Shown one piece after another: positions 1-7,880 of a DNA stretch of 44,219 bases. The stretch spans positions 1 to 44,219 of the forward strand of contig CAIMZW010000094.1 in NCBI GenBank assembly GCA_903846075.1, written 5' to 3'. Positions within the stretch are counted from its first letter, which is position 1. Each line of letters begins with the position of its first letter. The position numbers were made by a program, and so were the translations under genes. The stretch comes from an uncultured Actinomycetes bacterium (GTDB lineage: Bacteria > Actinomycetota > Actinomycetes > Nanopelagicales > Nanopelagicaceae). The notes under the pieces are model-generated. The model was not told the origin of the DNA. It worked only from the letters and a program-made list of their open reading frames with translations, and made no database searches.

Positions 1-663
1 GCTGAACATTTCAACCAAACCTCGAGGGCCATCCCAAATATTCTTCACGTGTGGAGCTCCGATCGAGGCAGATTGGGCGCTAGTGATCCCCAAAGAAATT
101 GCCGCTGCCCGATTTGTTTGGGCGCCGCCACCTCTTTCAAAGCCGGCTTGAGGGCTGCCCCCGATATTTGCCGCGCAAATGTGGAGGGCATTTAGATGTT
201 GCTCTTGGCTCATTCCCATTGCAATAGCGGCTGTCGAAGTTGCGGCAAAAGCACCACTGGTTGAAGTTAAATGCCATTTGGAGCGATGAGTGGCGCCAAA
301 CATTTTCGCCAAAGAGGCGCCAGTTCGGTATCCATAAGCCGCAGCGCTTTTAACCATTTCAAAAGGGAGTTGCTTGACTACTCCAATTGCAACTGCCGTC
401 GGCCAAACGATGGATCCTGGATGAGTCAGCACTTGCCAATCGACATCATCTAAATCTTCGGCGCTGGCATAGAGACCAAGTCGAACGGCTCGATCAGATA
501 TTCCGGCGACGTAATTATCGAGCGGATAACCATATTTTCTTTCACCCCGAACTGAGCAAGCTACAAAGTCTTGAAAAAGAAGTTCGATTCTCGATTGGTC
601 TATTGCCGGAGGCGCGCCTGATAATTCATGAAGTAGCGATTGAGCGCGAGTGGAATCAGGCAT
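1..663 (-). CDS. MmgE/PrpD family protein (3' end outside window)
   Basis: The reading frame runs off the left edge, so only about 221 N-terminal residues are visible; the family is usually about 450 aa. The frame contains the family hallmark THPGSIVWPTAVAIG at about residues 79-93 and, later, an Ala-rich helix (NRAAAISLGITSAQ) like that of 2-methylcitrate dehydratase (PrpD) and cis-aconitate decarboxylase. Family members dehydrate or decarboxylate small polycarboxylic acids in the cytoplasm; the substrate here is not known. The start ATG shares one base with the regulator's stop (TGATG at 661-665), so the gene is co-transcribed with, and probably translationally coupled to, the LacI gene upstream. 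That links it to the sugar-acid island rather than to a propionate cluster: no prpB or prpC is seen nearby. Confidence 0.85.
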   Translation of the reverse strand, partial: MPDSTRAQSLLHELSGAPPAIDQSRIELLFQDFVACSVRGERKYGYPLDNYVAGISDRAVRLGLYASAEDLDDVDWQVLTHPGSIVWPTAVAIGVVKQLPFEMVKSAAAYGYRTGASLAKMFGATHRSKWHLTSTSGAFAATSTAAIAMGMSQEQHLNALHICAANIGGSPQAGFERGGGAQTNRAAAISLGITSAQSASIGAPHVKNIWDGPRGLVEMFS

Positions 664-1670
664 CAGGAAAGTTTGCTACTCGCTCTGGGTCGATAATGAG
701 TCGGGACCAATTCTTGTGATGGTGCATGTCCTGCGATTAAATCCAGCATCAGGCGAGCCGATGCTCGGCCCATCTCCTCCGGGTCGCGGTAAACAGAGGA
801 CAAATCTGAAGTTAAAACATCGAACATCGGCCATTCATCGACGGCAACAAAACCAATTTCTTTGCCAGGCCTTATCCCAAGTTCTCGCAACGCCTTAAGG
901 GCGCCACCCGCCGCACCAATTCCACCGGCAATCAGCGCATTTGGTTGCTTTTTTCGCGAAAAGAGTTTCAAAGTTTCTTCATAGGCGAACACTTCACCGA
1001 ACTTGCCGAGCCGAATAAAATCATCGTCTATCTTTATTTTGGCATTGGCAAGAGCCTCTTCATAACCCTTAATACGATTTCTGGTGATGTAAACATCTTT
1101 TCGGCCAGAAAGGAAGGCAATTTTTTTGAAGCCATTCTTGATGAGGTCAGCAGTTGCATCTCGAACGCCACTTTGGTGATCGCAGATCACTGCGCTGGCA
1201 TCTAAACCAATCACTTCCCGGTCCAGCAAGACGACCGGTGCGCCTAAATCTCGAATCGTTTTTCTTACGTATGGCGCCTCTTCGGAGACTAAAGAAGCGA
1301 TGACACCATCAATCCTTCGGCGTTTAAAAAGTGAAAAATTTTCAGTTTCTGCTTCAAGCTCGCCATGGGAGTTGATCAAAATTGTTGAGTAGCCAGCTTT
1401 GCGAAGTTCATGCTCGGCACTTTGTGCCACGATGGAAAAGAGGGGATTTGTAATATCTCGAATCATGAACCCAATGGTGTTTGTAGCGCCTTTTCGTAGC
1501 GATTGGGCAAGATGATCAGGTTCGTAACCTAGTTCGGCAACGGCAGCCTCGACTCGAGCACGCATTTTTTCTGAGACATCGAGATGGCCTGAGAGGACTC
1601 GTGAGACGCTGGATATTGCAACACCCGCCTTAGCGGCGACATCGTGAATTGTTACTCGATTCCGGCTCAC
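663..1670 (-). CDS. LacI-family transcriptional regulator (regulator 1)
   Basis: This is a sugar-responsive repressor of usual family length (about 335 aa). The N-terminal helix-turn-helix (VTIHDVAAKAGVAISSVSRV) is followed by the hinge, and then by a periplasmic-binding-protein-like effector domain with typical signatures (IGFMIRDITNPLF; a C-terminal VDEWPMFDVLTSDLSSV region). I chose GTG at 1670 (MSRNRVTIHDVA) because family HTHs begin within a few residues of the start. A TAATCT hexamer lies 8 nt upstream (plus-strand 1679-1684) and no Shine-Dalgarno is visible, as expected for a leaderless mRNA. The frame stays open to a TTG at 1730, which would add 20 unconserved residues. It is divergent from the dehydratase at 1816, and its likely operator (1782-1797) lies between them. 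It is inferred to control the island from 1 to 17728. Confidence 0.9.
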   Translation of the reverse strand: MSRNRVTIHDVAAKAGVAISSVSRVLSGHLDVSEKMRARVEAAVAELGYEPDHLAQSLRKGATNTIGFMIRDITNPLFSIVAQSAEHELRKAGYSTILINSHGELEAETENFSLFKRRRIDGVIASLVSEEAPYVRKTIRDLGAPVVLLDREVIGLDASAVICDHQSGVRDATADLIKNGFKKIAFLSGRKDVYITRNRIKGYEEALANAKIKIDDDFIRLGKFGEVFAYEETLKLFSRKKQPNALIAGGIGAAGGALKALRELGIRPGKEIGFVAVDEWPMFDVLTSDLSSVYRDPEEMGRASARLMLDLIAGHAPSQELVPTHYRPRASSKLS

Positions 1671-1751
1671 AATTGGCGAGATTAGTACGTCAAGAGGATT
1701 GAGTGAGGGAAAACTGGAAATTTTTTCCAAAATCTGACCGATAACTGGATA

Positions 1752-1779
1752 TTGACAGGGAGATAATCGCGCCTAGAAT
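1752..1779 (+). promoter_or_regulatory. Sigma-70-like promoter for the dehydratase gene
   Basis: A perfect -35 hexamer TTGACA (1752-1757) is followed, after 16 nt, by TAGAAT (1774-1779). The presumed operator starts 3 nt downstream and would cover the transcription start, so repression by promoter blocking is likely. Confidence 0.7.
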
Positions 1780-1781
1780 AA

Positions 1782-1797
1782 GGAATCGTTTCCAGTA
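1782..1797 (+). promoter_or_regulatory. Probable LacI-type operator, site A
   Basis: GGAATCGTTTCCAGTA holds an imperfect 12-bp palindrome (GGAA-tcgt-TTCC) with the central CG typical of LacI-family operators. Fourteen nt (AATCGTTTCCAGTA, 1784-1797) recur exactly at 15424-15437. In both places the core begins 32 bp after the first base of the -35. Assignment to the adjacent LacI regulator is inference. Confidence 0.7.
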
Positions 1798-1815
1798 ATT
1801 AGGAGCCCGGGAGGC

Positions 1816-2952
1816 ATGAGCATGGACCTTACGATTACACGAGTAGAAACTGAGTCCGTACGCGTACCTCTTGAGACTGTGTACCGCGGAAGTCATTACA
1901 AGATGACGCATCGCTCAACGACCATCACAAGAATTTTTACGAAATCTGGTTTGGTCGGTGAGGCCTACGCCGGTGATGAAGATGCTGGATTACTGGAAAT
2001 TGACGCAATCATTCATGATGAACTCGCTCCGAAGATTTTGGGTCAAGATGCTTCTGCCATCGAACGAATCTGGGAATTGTGCCGACCTGCCACGTGGGAC
2101 ATTCTTCGAGATCGACGCTTAGGTTTGGTGGCAACAGCATCAATCGATGTGACGCTCTGGGATTTATTGGGCAAGGCCTATAACGCCCCGCTTTGGAAGC
2201 TGTGGGGTGGATACAGATCCAAAGTTCCAGTAATCACGATTGGTGGTTATTACGGGAGTGATCTTTCGATCGAGGAGGAGGTCGAATATCTCCTCAAGGA
2301 GCAATTTGCTGGAATGAAATTTAAGATCGGCGGACTAGAACCTGAAGAAGATGCAAAACGCTTTCAACGGGCAAGAAAAGTTGGCGGCGATAATTTCCGA
2401 ATCGCAGTTGATGCCAATCAGGGTTACACAGTGCCGCAAGCAATTAAGTTTTCGCACTTAGTTGCAGATGACAATCTTTTGTGGTTTGAAGAGCCATGTA
2501 TTTGGCAGAACGATAAGAAAGCAATGCGGGATGTTCGCTACGTAGGCAATGTCGCCGTTACTGCGGGGCAGACCGAATTTTCCGCAGCCGGGTGCCGTGA
2601 CTTGATGGAGACCGGCTCTATCGACTTTTGCAATTTTGATTCTTCTTGGTCAGGCGGCCCAACTGAATGGCGTCGAGTTGCCGGAATGGCAACTGTTTAC
2701 GATGTGAAGATGGCCCACCATGAAGAGCCTCAAGTAGCCTCACATCTGCTCGCTTCAATCCCTCACGGTACTTATTTGGAATTCTTCCATCCCAAGCGTG
2801 ATCCAATTTGGCACAACATGATTGCAAACCGTCCAGCTCTCAAAGATGGCTTTATGCAACTCAATGACCGCCCAGGTTTGGGTTGGGATCTAGATCGTGA
2901 TTACATTGAAAAGTATCGAATATCCGAAAGAGTCTCCGAACTCAAGGATTAA
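1816..2952 (+). CDS. Enolase-superfamily sugar-acid dehydratase (mandelate racemase subgroup)
   Basis: This cytoplasmic Mg2+ enzyme abstracts the alpha-proton of a sugar acid, most likely dehydrating an aldonate to a 2-keto-3-deoxy acid. Visible catalytic elements are the KxK base motif (GMKFKIGG, about residue 170), the metal ligands in VDANQGY, FEEPC and GQTEF, the Asp of FDSSWSGG and the His of MAHHEEP. These follow the order expected for the mandelate racemase subgroup. The length (378 aa) is normal. ATG 1816 has AGGAG 10 nt upstream; ATG 1822 has GGGAGG 7 nt upstream and may be the real start. The gene is monocistronic: its TAA overlaps the stop of the convergent esterase gene in a shared TTAA. 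Rhamnonate, fuconate and galactonate are all possible substrates. Confidence 0.87.
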   Translation: MSMDLTITRVETESVRVPLETVYRGSHYKMTHRSTTITRIFTKSGLVGEAYAGDEDAGLLEIDAIIHDELAPKILGQDASAIERIWELCRPATWDILRDRRLGLVATASIDVTLWDLLGKAYNAPLWKLWGGYRSKVPVITIGGYYGSDLSIEEEVEYLLKEQFAGMKFKIGGLEPEEDAKRFQRARKVGGDNFRIAVDANQGYTVPQAIKFSHLVADDNLLWFEEPCIWQNDKKAMRDVRYVGNVAVTAGQTEFSAAGCRDLMETGSIDFCNFDSSWSGGPTEWRRVAGMATVYDVKMAHHEEPQVASHLLASIPHGTYLEFFHPKRDPIWHNMIANRPALKDGFMQLNDRPGLGWDLDRDYIEKYRISERVSELKD

Positions 2953-4094
2953 TTTCCGATTAACCTTGCTAGTAAAGCGCCCTGGTTAGTTGCGAATCGC
3001 TCTCCCATGAGTCGGTAACCTGTTGCATCGGGATGCAGTTGATCAGGCATCAGGTGAGTATCCGCTGGGCCAAAGAGTTCTAAGCCATTGAGGTAAAAGA
3101 GGTTTGAATCTTTTCGCTTGCTGACAACTGTTTCAAGCAAAGTTCGAATCCGTGGCAAGTTCAGAGCGCCATGGCTTAGATCATGGGAACGCGGTTCTGA
3201 ATAGAGACCGTTCGCTCCGATCAAAGTTGGTCCTGGATTTTCCTCATGAAATGGGCAAATAATGGGGGAGATAACCATGATGGGAGTACTTGGGTGATTC
3301 TCTCGAATAATGTCGAGAAAATTATGAACTGCTGGTACAAAACTTCGTTCCCTCATCGAATCAGCATTAACGATATTGATCCCCAGTTTTAGTGAAATAA
3401 AATCGGCTTGTTGTGCGGCAATAGTGCGCGCAACAAATCCATCGAGGTGGCATTCACCGGCCAGACCAAGATTTCTGATGTTCAAGTTGAGTGAGCGAGA
3501 AGCATGAATATTCCACACGTTCATCGGGCGCTGTGCCTCGACGCAATGGCTGATCGAACTGCCGTAATGGATCCACTTCTTCCGTCCATCTGCTTTCGGC
3601 GCAAAGATTTCCTGGTCGCTCTCAATATCTCCAATTTCTACCTTGCCAGATGTCGGTAGCCAAATCTCTATTTCTTTGAGCCCAACTCCGAGGTCTGAGA
3701 AAGTGATTCGTTCTGCCTCGCCTCGAATATATTCCTCATCCGTTACCGCGGGACCATCCATCGTCAATCGAACTACCCCACCTTTTAGAGTCTGTTGCGT
3801 CGAGTGCTCGCGACCATTAACCAGCAAATCAAAACCGGCGAGCCCCGGCTCCTCCCCAATAGTTTTGATGGTCAACCGATAGACATGCACATTCAGACTG
3901 ATCGACTCTGAATTGGTTGCAAAGCGAAGTCGAACGCCGGAGGGAAATGATGCCCACCTGCCGATATCCCCTTTGGCGAATTGCGCCTCTGTCCAGGCAG
4001 GTAAACGGGAAAAACTTGTCCACCCATCCGAACTTTGGAGAATTTGTTCAGCATTTACTACTTCAATGGGGGAGTCTGCGAGCGTGGTTTTCAT
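2949..4094 (-). CDS. SGNH/GDSL-family hydrolase with N-terminal beta-sandwich
   Basis: Probable carbohydrate esterase (deacetylase-like). About 170 N-terminal residues look like an all-beta domain, and the SGNH hydrolase domain follows. Visible catalytic blocks are the nucleophile Ser in IHYGSSISHC, the Gly block in LGLAGECHLDG, the Asn block in LKLGINIVNA and the Asp-His pair in PDQLHPDATGY near the C-terminus. There is no signal peptide, so it probably acts in the cytoplasm on imported esterified sugars. CATAAT (plus-strand 4102-4107) lies 7 nt upstream of the ATG without a Shine-Dalgarno, which suggests a leaderless transcript. The stop overlaps the stop of the convergent dehydratase gene by 4 bp. 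The substrate is unknown; removal of acyl decorations would fit the island. Confidence 0.85.
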   Translation of the reverse strand: MKTTLADSPIEVVNAEQILQSSDGWTSFSRLPAWTEAQFAKGDIGRWASFPSGVRLRFATNSESISLNVHVYRLTIKTIGEEPGLAGFDLLVNGREHSTQQTLKGGVVRLTMDGPAVTDEEYIRGEAERITFSDLGVGLKEIEIWLPTSGKVEIGDIESDQEIFAPKADGRKKWIHYGSSISHCVEAQRPMNVWNIHASRSLNLNIRNLGLAGECHLDGFVARTIAAQQADFISLKLGINIVNADSMRERSFVPAVHNFLDIIRENHPSTPIMVISPIICPFHEENPGPTLIGANGLYSEPRSHDLSHGALNLPRIRTLLETVVSKRKDSNLFYLNGLELFGPADTHLMPDQLHPDATGYRLMGERFATNQGALLARLIGN

Positions 4095-4170
4095 GTCCTG
4101 AATTATGGGGGTTGGTATCTGTTCAATTTATAACAATTTATTTATCTCGTTGGGTTTGTGCCACGTGCTA

Positions 4171-4204
4171 TTGACACCCCCTCTCGGGCAGGAAAGGATT
4201 CCAG
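4171..4204 (+). promoter_or_regulatory. -35 element with operator-like sequence (site D) upstream of the ABC operon
   Basis: TTGACA (4171-4176) is followed by GGAAAGGATTCCAG (4191-4204). This palindromic GGAA-N4-TTCC resembles site A (14 of 18 positions shared over 4190-4207). No convincing -10 is seen, and the operator would overlap the -10 position. Weaker evidence than for sites A and B. Confidence 0.4.
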
Positions 4205-4256
4205 CAACGGCAACACAGGTGCCTGGGGAATTGGCCTCAGTTCGCCTTGCCCAATT

Positions 4257-4289
4257 ATGAAAGTTATGAAAGGTCTCGGTGAAGAATGA
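4257..4289 (+). CDS. Possible 10-codon leader peptide
   Basis: A ten-codon frame (MKVMKGLGEE) ends in a TGA that overlaps the ATG of the binding-protein gene (ATGA, 4286-4289). Just upstream, AATTGG and CCAATT can form a stem whose 3' arm touches the leader's start. The binding-protein gene has no strong Shine-Dalgarno of its own, so coupled translation is possible. Such a short frame can easily occur by chance. Confidence 0.25.
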   Translation: MKVMKGLGEE

Positions 4290-5305
4290 AAGCTTTTTCA
4301 AAATTTCGCGCCGGTGCTATCACTGCTGTGGCGATTGCCGCATTAGTCGGTACATCTGTTCTTCCGGCGAACGCTGGACAAGTTGACTTCCGTAAGCCAG
4401 TTCCAGGAAGCGGTAAGGGAATCACAATCGGCTTCATCGGTCTAGCTGATTCGATTGGATTTGGAAAAGATGTACACGATTCCATCGCTCGCGAAGCCAA
4501 GGCTGCCGGAGCAAAATTAGTATTTTGCGATTCCAAACTTGATGCTGCAACTGCGCTTAACTGTGCAAAGACATTCAAGTTGAAGCACGTTCAAGGCTAC
4601 TTGAACTTCCAACCAGTTTCTTCGGCCTCTGCTGCTATTTGTAAGGCAGGCCCACAGGTTCCTGTTATCTCCATCGACATTGAGCAAGATCCTTGCCAAG
4701 CAGCATTCATGGGAGCTGACAACAGCTACGCCGGTCAGGTATCAGGTATTGCACTTGGTAACTACTTCAAGAAGAACTTCAATTGCCAATTCGACTCCTT
4801 CATCTCACTTGAAGATTATGGTGTCGGTCTGGTTAACGAAGCTCGTATGGGTGGATACCGCTCTGGCTTTGAAAGCGTTTGCGGCGCCGGCTCAATCGGT
4901 GACAAGTTGATCAAGATCGACGCAGGTCGTCTTGAGCCAGCTCTTGCAAAAATGAAAGATGCTCTTACAACCCTTCCAAACGCTCACCACATCATCGTTG
5001 TTGCTATCAATGACGAAGGTATTCAAGGTGCATTCTCAGCAGCCAAGGCTGTTGGTCGCGCCGGAGATATCTACGCTGCTGGTCAAGGTGCTTCAGCTTC
5101 AGCATGGTGCGATATCAAGAACACACCAAACTGGATTGCAGATACTGCATACTTCCCAGAGCGTTATGGTGAAATCGGAGTTCCTTACCTTCTTGACTTG
5201 ATCAAGGGCAAGAAAGTTCCATTCCACTTGAACATCAAGCACGTTGCTATCAATGCAGGAAATCTCTTCACCATCTTCCCTGCAGCAAAGTCAAAGTGCG
5301 CATAA
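4286..5305 (+). CDS. Sugar ABC transporter substrate-binding protein
   Basis: Extracytoplasmic receptor of a ribose-type (CUT2) importer, 339 aa, Peripla_BP_4-like fold. It starts with a Sec signal peptide (charged MKAFSKFRAG, hydrophobic core, cleavage after ANA near residue 30). The mature protein has the alternating beta/alpha pattern of this family (ITIGFIGLADSIGFG; VPVISIDIEQDPCQAAFMGADN; YAAGQGASASAW). There is no lipobox Cys, although binding proteins of Gram-positive bacteria are usually lipoproteins. The mature chain carries eight Cys, ending in KCA, which suggests disulfides. It is the first gene of the operon with the ATPase, permease, isomerase and dehydrogenase. The ligand cannot be read from the sequence; a pentose, deoxyhexose or modified sugar fits the neighbours. 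Confidence 0.9.
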   Translation: MKAFSKFRAGAITAVAIAALVGTSVLPANAGQVDFRKPVPGSGKGITIGFIGLADSIGFGKDVHDSIAREAKAAGAKLVFCDSKLDAATALNCAKTFKLKHVQGYLNFQPVSSASAAICKAGPQVPVISIDIEQDPCQAAFMGADNSYAGQVSGIALGNYFKKNFNCQFDSFISLEDYGVGLVNEARMGGYRSGFESVCGAGSIGDKLIKIDAGRLEPALAKMKDALTTLPNAHHIIVVAINDEGIQGAFSAAKAVGRAGDIYAAGQGASASAWCDIKNTPNWIADTAYFPERYGEIGVPYLLDLIKGKKVPFHLNIKHVAINAGNLFTIFPAAKSKCA

Positions 5306-5385
5306 CAAGTAGTACTAGCAAAAAAAGTATCAAAAGCAGTAAAGGTAATTAGCACGTAACGACTACACGCTTGGAAGGGTTTTAC

Positions 5386-6876
5386 ATGTCGAACAAGACG
5401 GAGTTAATTCGTTTGGAAGGCATAAAGAAGTCCTACAACAGTGTGGAAGTACTTCATGGCGTGGATTTAACTGTTAATGCTGGAGAGGTCATCGCACTTC
5501 TCGGTGAAAATGGAGCAGGTAAATCCACGCTCGTGAAGATTCTGGCGGGCGATATCAGCCCTACAGAAGGTGTGATTCGAATTAACGGTGCCGAGATGTC
5601 CGAGCTTGATGTCTATCGAGCTCGGGATCTTGGAATTCGAATGATTTTCCAGGAGCTTAACGATGCGCCTTCGCTTTCAGTCGCCGAAAATATCTTCTTA
5701 GGCCAGTGGCCAACCTCAGGCAAGAAAGTGGCCTGGAAAGAATTGAAGAAAAAAGCAAAGGATGTCCTTGATCGACTGGAAGTCGATATCCCGCTTGATG
5801 TTGAAGCGGGTTCCCTTCGAGTAGGTGAGCGACAACTTCTCGAAATTGCTCGAGCCTTAATTCAAAATGCAAAAATATTAGTTTTAGATGAACCAACAGC
5901 AGCTCTCTCCAATGTTGAGGTCGAGCGCTTATTTAAAGTTATGGAGCAACTCCGAGCACAAGGTGTCGGAATGGTTTACATCACCCATCGGTTGGATGAA
6001 GTTGTTCGAGTTGCCGATCGTGTTCAAGTTCTTCGTGATGGAAATTCTGTTCTTCTTGATGATGTCCGCGCGGTAAGTCGCGATGACATGGTCACGGCCA
6101 TGTTGGGACATTCCGCCTCAGAGAATGTTCGTCCGACATCAATACATGGTGACAAGATTGCACTTCGAGTAAGTGACCTCTCGGATGGCTCGAATTTTAG
6201 TGATATTAATTTTTCAGTTAATGAGGGCGAAGTTCTTTGCCTCTTTGGAAAAATCGGTTCCGGTACTTCAGAAATTTTGGAGTGTCTCTTTGGTCTGAGA
6301 AGAATTACCTCAGGTTCGGTGGAAATTTATGGCGGTGGGTTTTCTCCCAAGTCGCCACAAGATTCCACGGCCAAACGAATCGGTTATCTGCCCGCTGATC
6401 GTCAGAGATTGGGCTCTTTTGCCATCCGTTCCGTAGCCGAAAATCTTTCGGTAAGTTCTTGGAACCGCATGTCTCGATTTGGTTTTTTGAAGAAGTCTGA
6501 TGAAGAAGCGGCCTTTGCAACGTGGCAACAGTCGCTAAACATCAGTGCCCGTCGCGGACCAGGCCAAGAGATTGCGACACTCTCGGGGGGGAATCAGCAA
6601 AAAGTTCTTCTTGGCCGATGGTTCGAGGCGCAGGTAAACATTCTTCTTCTCGTCGAGCCGACTCGTGGCGTCGATGTCGGCGCTCGTCGAGATATCTACG
6701 AAATTATTCGAAAGCAAGCGGCAGAGAGCAATATGGCAGTTATCGTTGCCACTTCAGATTATGAAGAGGTCGTTTTGTTGGCCGATCGCGCCCTCGTCAT
6801 ATCTAGAGGTGCGATTTCTGCAGAATTTAGTGATGATTTAGTACAAGCAAACAAGCTCATAGCAGCTTCGAGTTAG
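5386..6876 (+). CDS. Sugar ABC transporter ATP-binding protein (RbsA type, two NBDs)
   Basis: Cytoplasmic ATPase of the CUT2 importer, 496 aa, with two fused nucleotide-binding domains as in RbsA/MglA. NBD1 has Walker A GENGAGKST (about residue 40) and Walker B ILVLDEPTAALS. NBD2 has the degenerate Walker A (GKIGSGTSE) usual in this family, an LSGGNQQKVLLGRW signature and ILLLVEPTRGVD, where the usual Walker B Asp is Val. ATG 5386 is preferred over the upstream TTG at 5371 because GGAAGGG lies 6-7 nt before it. The 80-bp gap after the binding-protein gene holds no clear terminator hairpin, so co-transcription is likely. Confidence 0.93.
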   Translation: MSNKTELIRLEGIKKSYNSVEVLHGVDLTVNAGEVIALLGENGAGKSTLVKILAGDISPTEGVIRINGAEMSELDVYRARDLGIRMIFQELNDAPSLSVAENIFLGQWPTSGKKVAWKELKKKAKDVLDRLEVDIPLDVEAGSLRVGERQLLEIARALIQNAKILVLDEPTAALSNVEVERLFKVMEQLRAQGVGMVYITHRLDEVVRVADRVQVLRDGNSVLLDDVRAVSRDDMVTAMLGHSASENVRPTSIHGDKIALRVSDLSDGSNFSDINFSVNEGEVLCLFGKIGSGTSEILECLFGLRRITSGSVEIYGGGFSPKSPQDSTAKRIGYLPADRQRLGSFAIRSVAENLSVSSWNRMSRFGFLKKSDEEAAFATWQQSLNISARRGPGQEIATLSGGNQQKVLLGRWFEAQVNILLLVEPTRGVDVGARRDIYEIIRKQAAESNMAVIVATSDYEEVVLLADRALVISRGAISAEFSDDLVQANKLIAASS

Positions 6877-6889
6877 GAGCAATTGGATA

Positions 6890-7876
6890 ATGGTAAAACT
6901 TAAAGCTGGCTCGACACAGAGTAGTGGCGAAGGCGGAGTGAAGAGATTGCGCAAGATTCCTGATTCAGCGCCATTGGTCGGTGTTCTCCTACTGATGATG
7001 ATTATCTTCTCTGTAACCAGCGAATACTTTTTCCAACTAGATAATTTTAAGAATGTTCTGGCAAACGCGGCGGTTACGGGAATTGTTTGCATTCCTTCGA
7101 CCTTGTTGATTATCTCGGGACAGATTGACCTCTCGGTGGGCTCCGCAGCTGCAGTCTCAGGAATGTTGCTTGCTCAAGTAGTGAATCATCATGGAGTTCC
7201 ACTTGGCTTGCTCTCAGCTCTTATTTTCGGTCTGGTCTTAGGTTGCTTCAACGGATTTATCGTCACCGTTATTGGTGTGAATGCGTTGATTACCACCCTC
7301 GGCGGTTTGGGATTCCTCTATGGCGTGGCGCTTCTTATTGGAAATGGCCAAACCCTAGGAATGAAGAATTTCGAATGGTTAGGAACCGCGCAGCCCGCAG
7401 ATATTCCATTACCTATTTTGATCTTTGCTGGCCTTGCCATTGCGGGATCAATCACCCTTCGCTACACGACCTTTGGTCGTTCGATTTATGCAATTGGTTC
7501 AAATCCCAACGCAGCGCGCGTGGTTGGCATTCGATCCAAGCGCGTCATTTTTCAAACGTTCATTCTCTCCTCAGTCTCAGCAGCCCTCGCCGGATCGGTT
7601 CTCGCTTCGCAACTATCATCTGGCGATCCAAACGCCGGACTCGGGCTCGAACTCCAAGTTGTTACCGCCATTGTTCTTGGTGGTGCGAGCTTAGCTGGAG
7701 GCCGTGGTTCAATTTTTGGAACAGTTCTGGGTTTGCTCATTGTTGGTGTTCTCAATAATGGTTTGATTCTTTTGGATGTCCCAACATTTTGGCAACGTAT
7801 CGCTCAAGGTCTGATGTTGATTATCGCAGTTTCCTTCGACTCGATCCGGGCCAAGCTCAACCAATCAAGGAGCTAG
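6890..7876 (+). CDS. Sugar ABC transporter permease (RbsC type)
   Basis: Integral membrane channel of the CUT2 importer, 328 aa. Successive hydrophobic segments run from about residue 26 to the C-terminus (about 8-10 helices). The family motifs LIISGQIDLSVGSAAAVSGM, ALITTLGGLGFLYG and IVLGGASLAGGRGSIFGT are present. AGGAG lies 10 nt upstream of the ATG, 13 nt after the ATPase stop. One permease polypeptide with one double ATPase is the normal CUT2 composition, so the transporter looks complete. Confidence 0.93.
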   Translation: MVKLKAGSTQSSGEGGVKRLRKIPDSAPLVGVLLLMMIIFSVTSEYFFQLDNFKNVLANAAVTGIVCIPSTLLIISGQIDLSVGSAAAVSGMLLAQVVNHHGVPLGLLSALIFGLVLGCFNGFIVTVIGVNALITTLGGLGFLYGVALLIGNGQTLGMKNFEWLGTAQPADIPLPILIFAGLAIAGSITLRYTTFGRSIYAIGSNPNAARVVGIRSKRVIFQTFILSSVSAALAGSVLASQLSSGDPNAGLGLELQVVTAIVLGGASLAGGRGSIFGTVLGLLIVGVLNNGLILLDVPTFWQRIAQGLMLIIAVSFDSIRAKLNQSRS

Positions 7877-7880
7877 TTAG

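Noticed and set aside
7243-7758. 171-codon frame overlapping the ABC permease gene
   Set aside because: Its translation is rich in Trp, Arg and Cys with no family signature, while the permease frame has all RbsC motifs.
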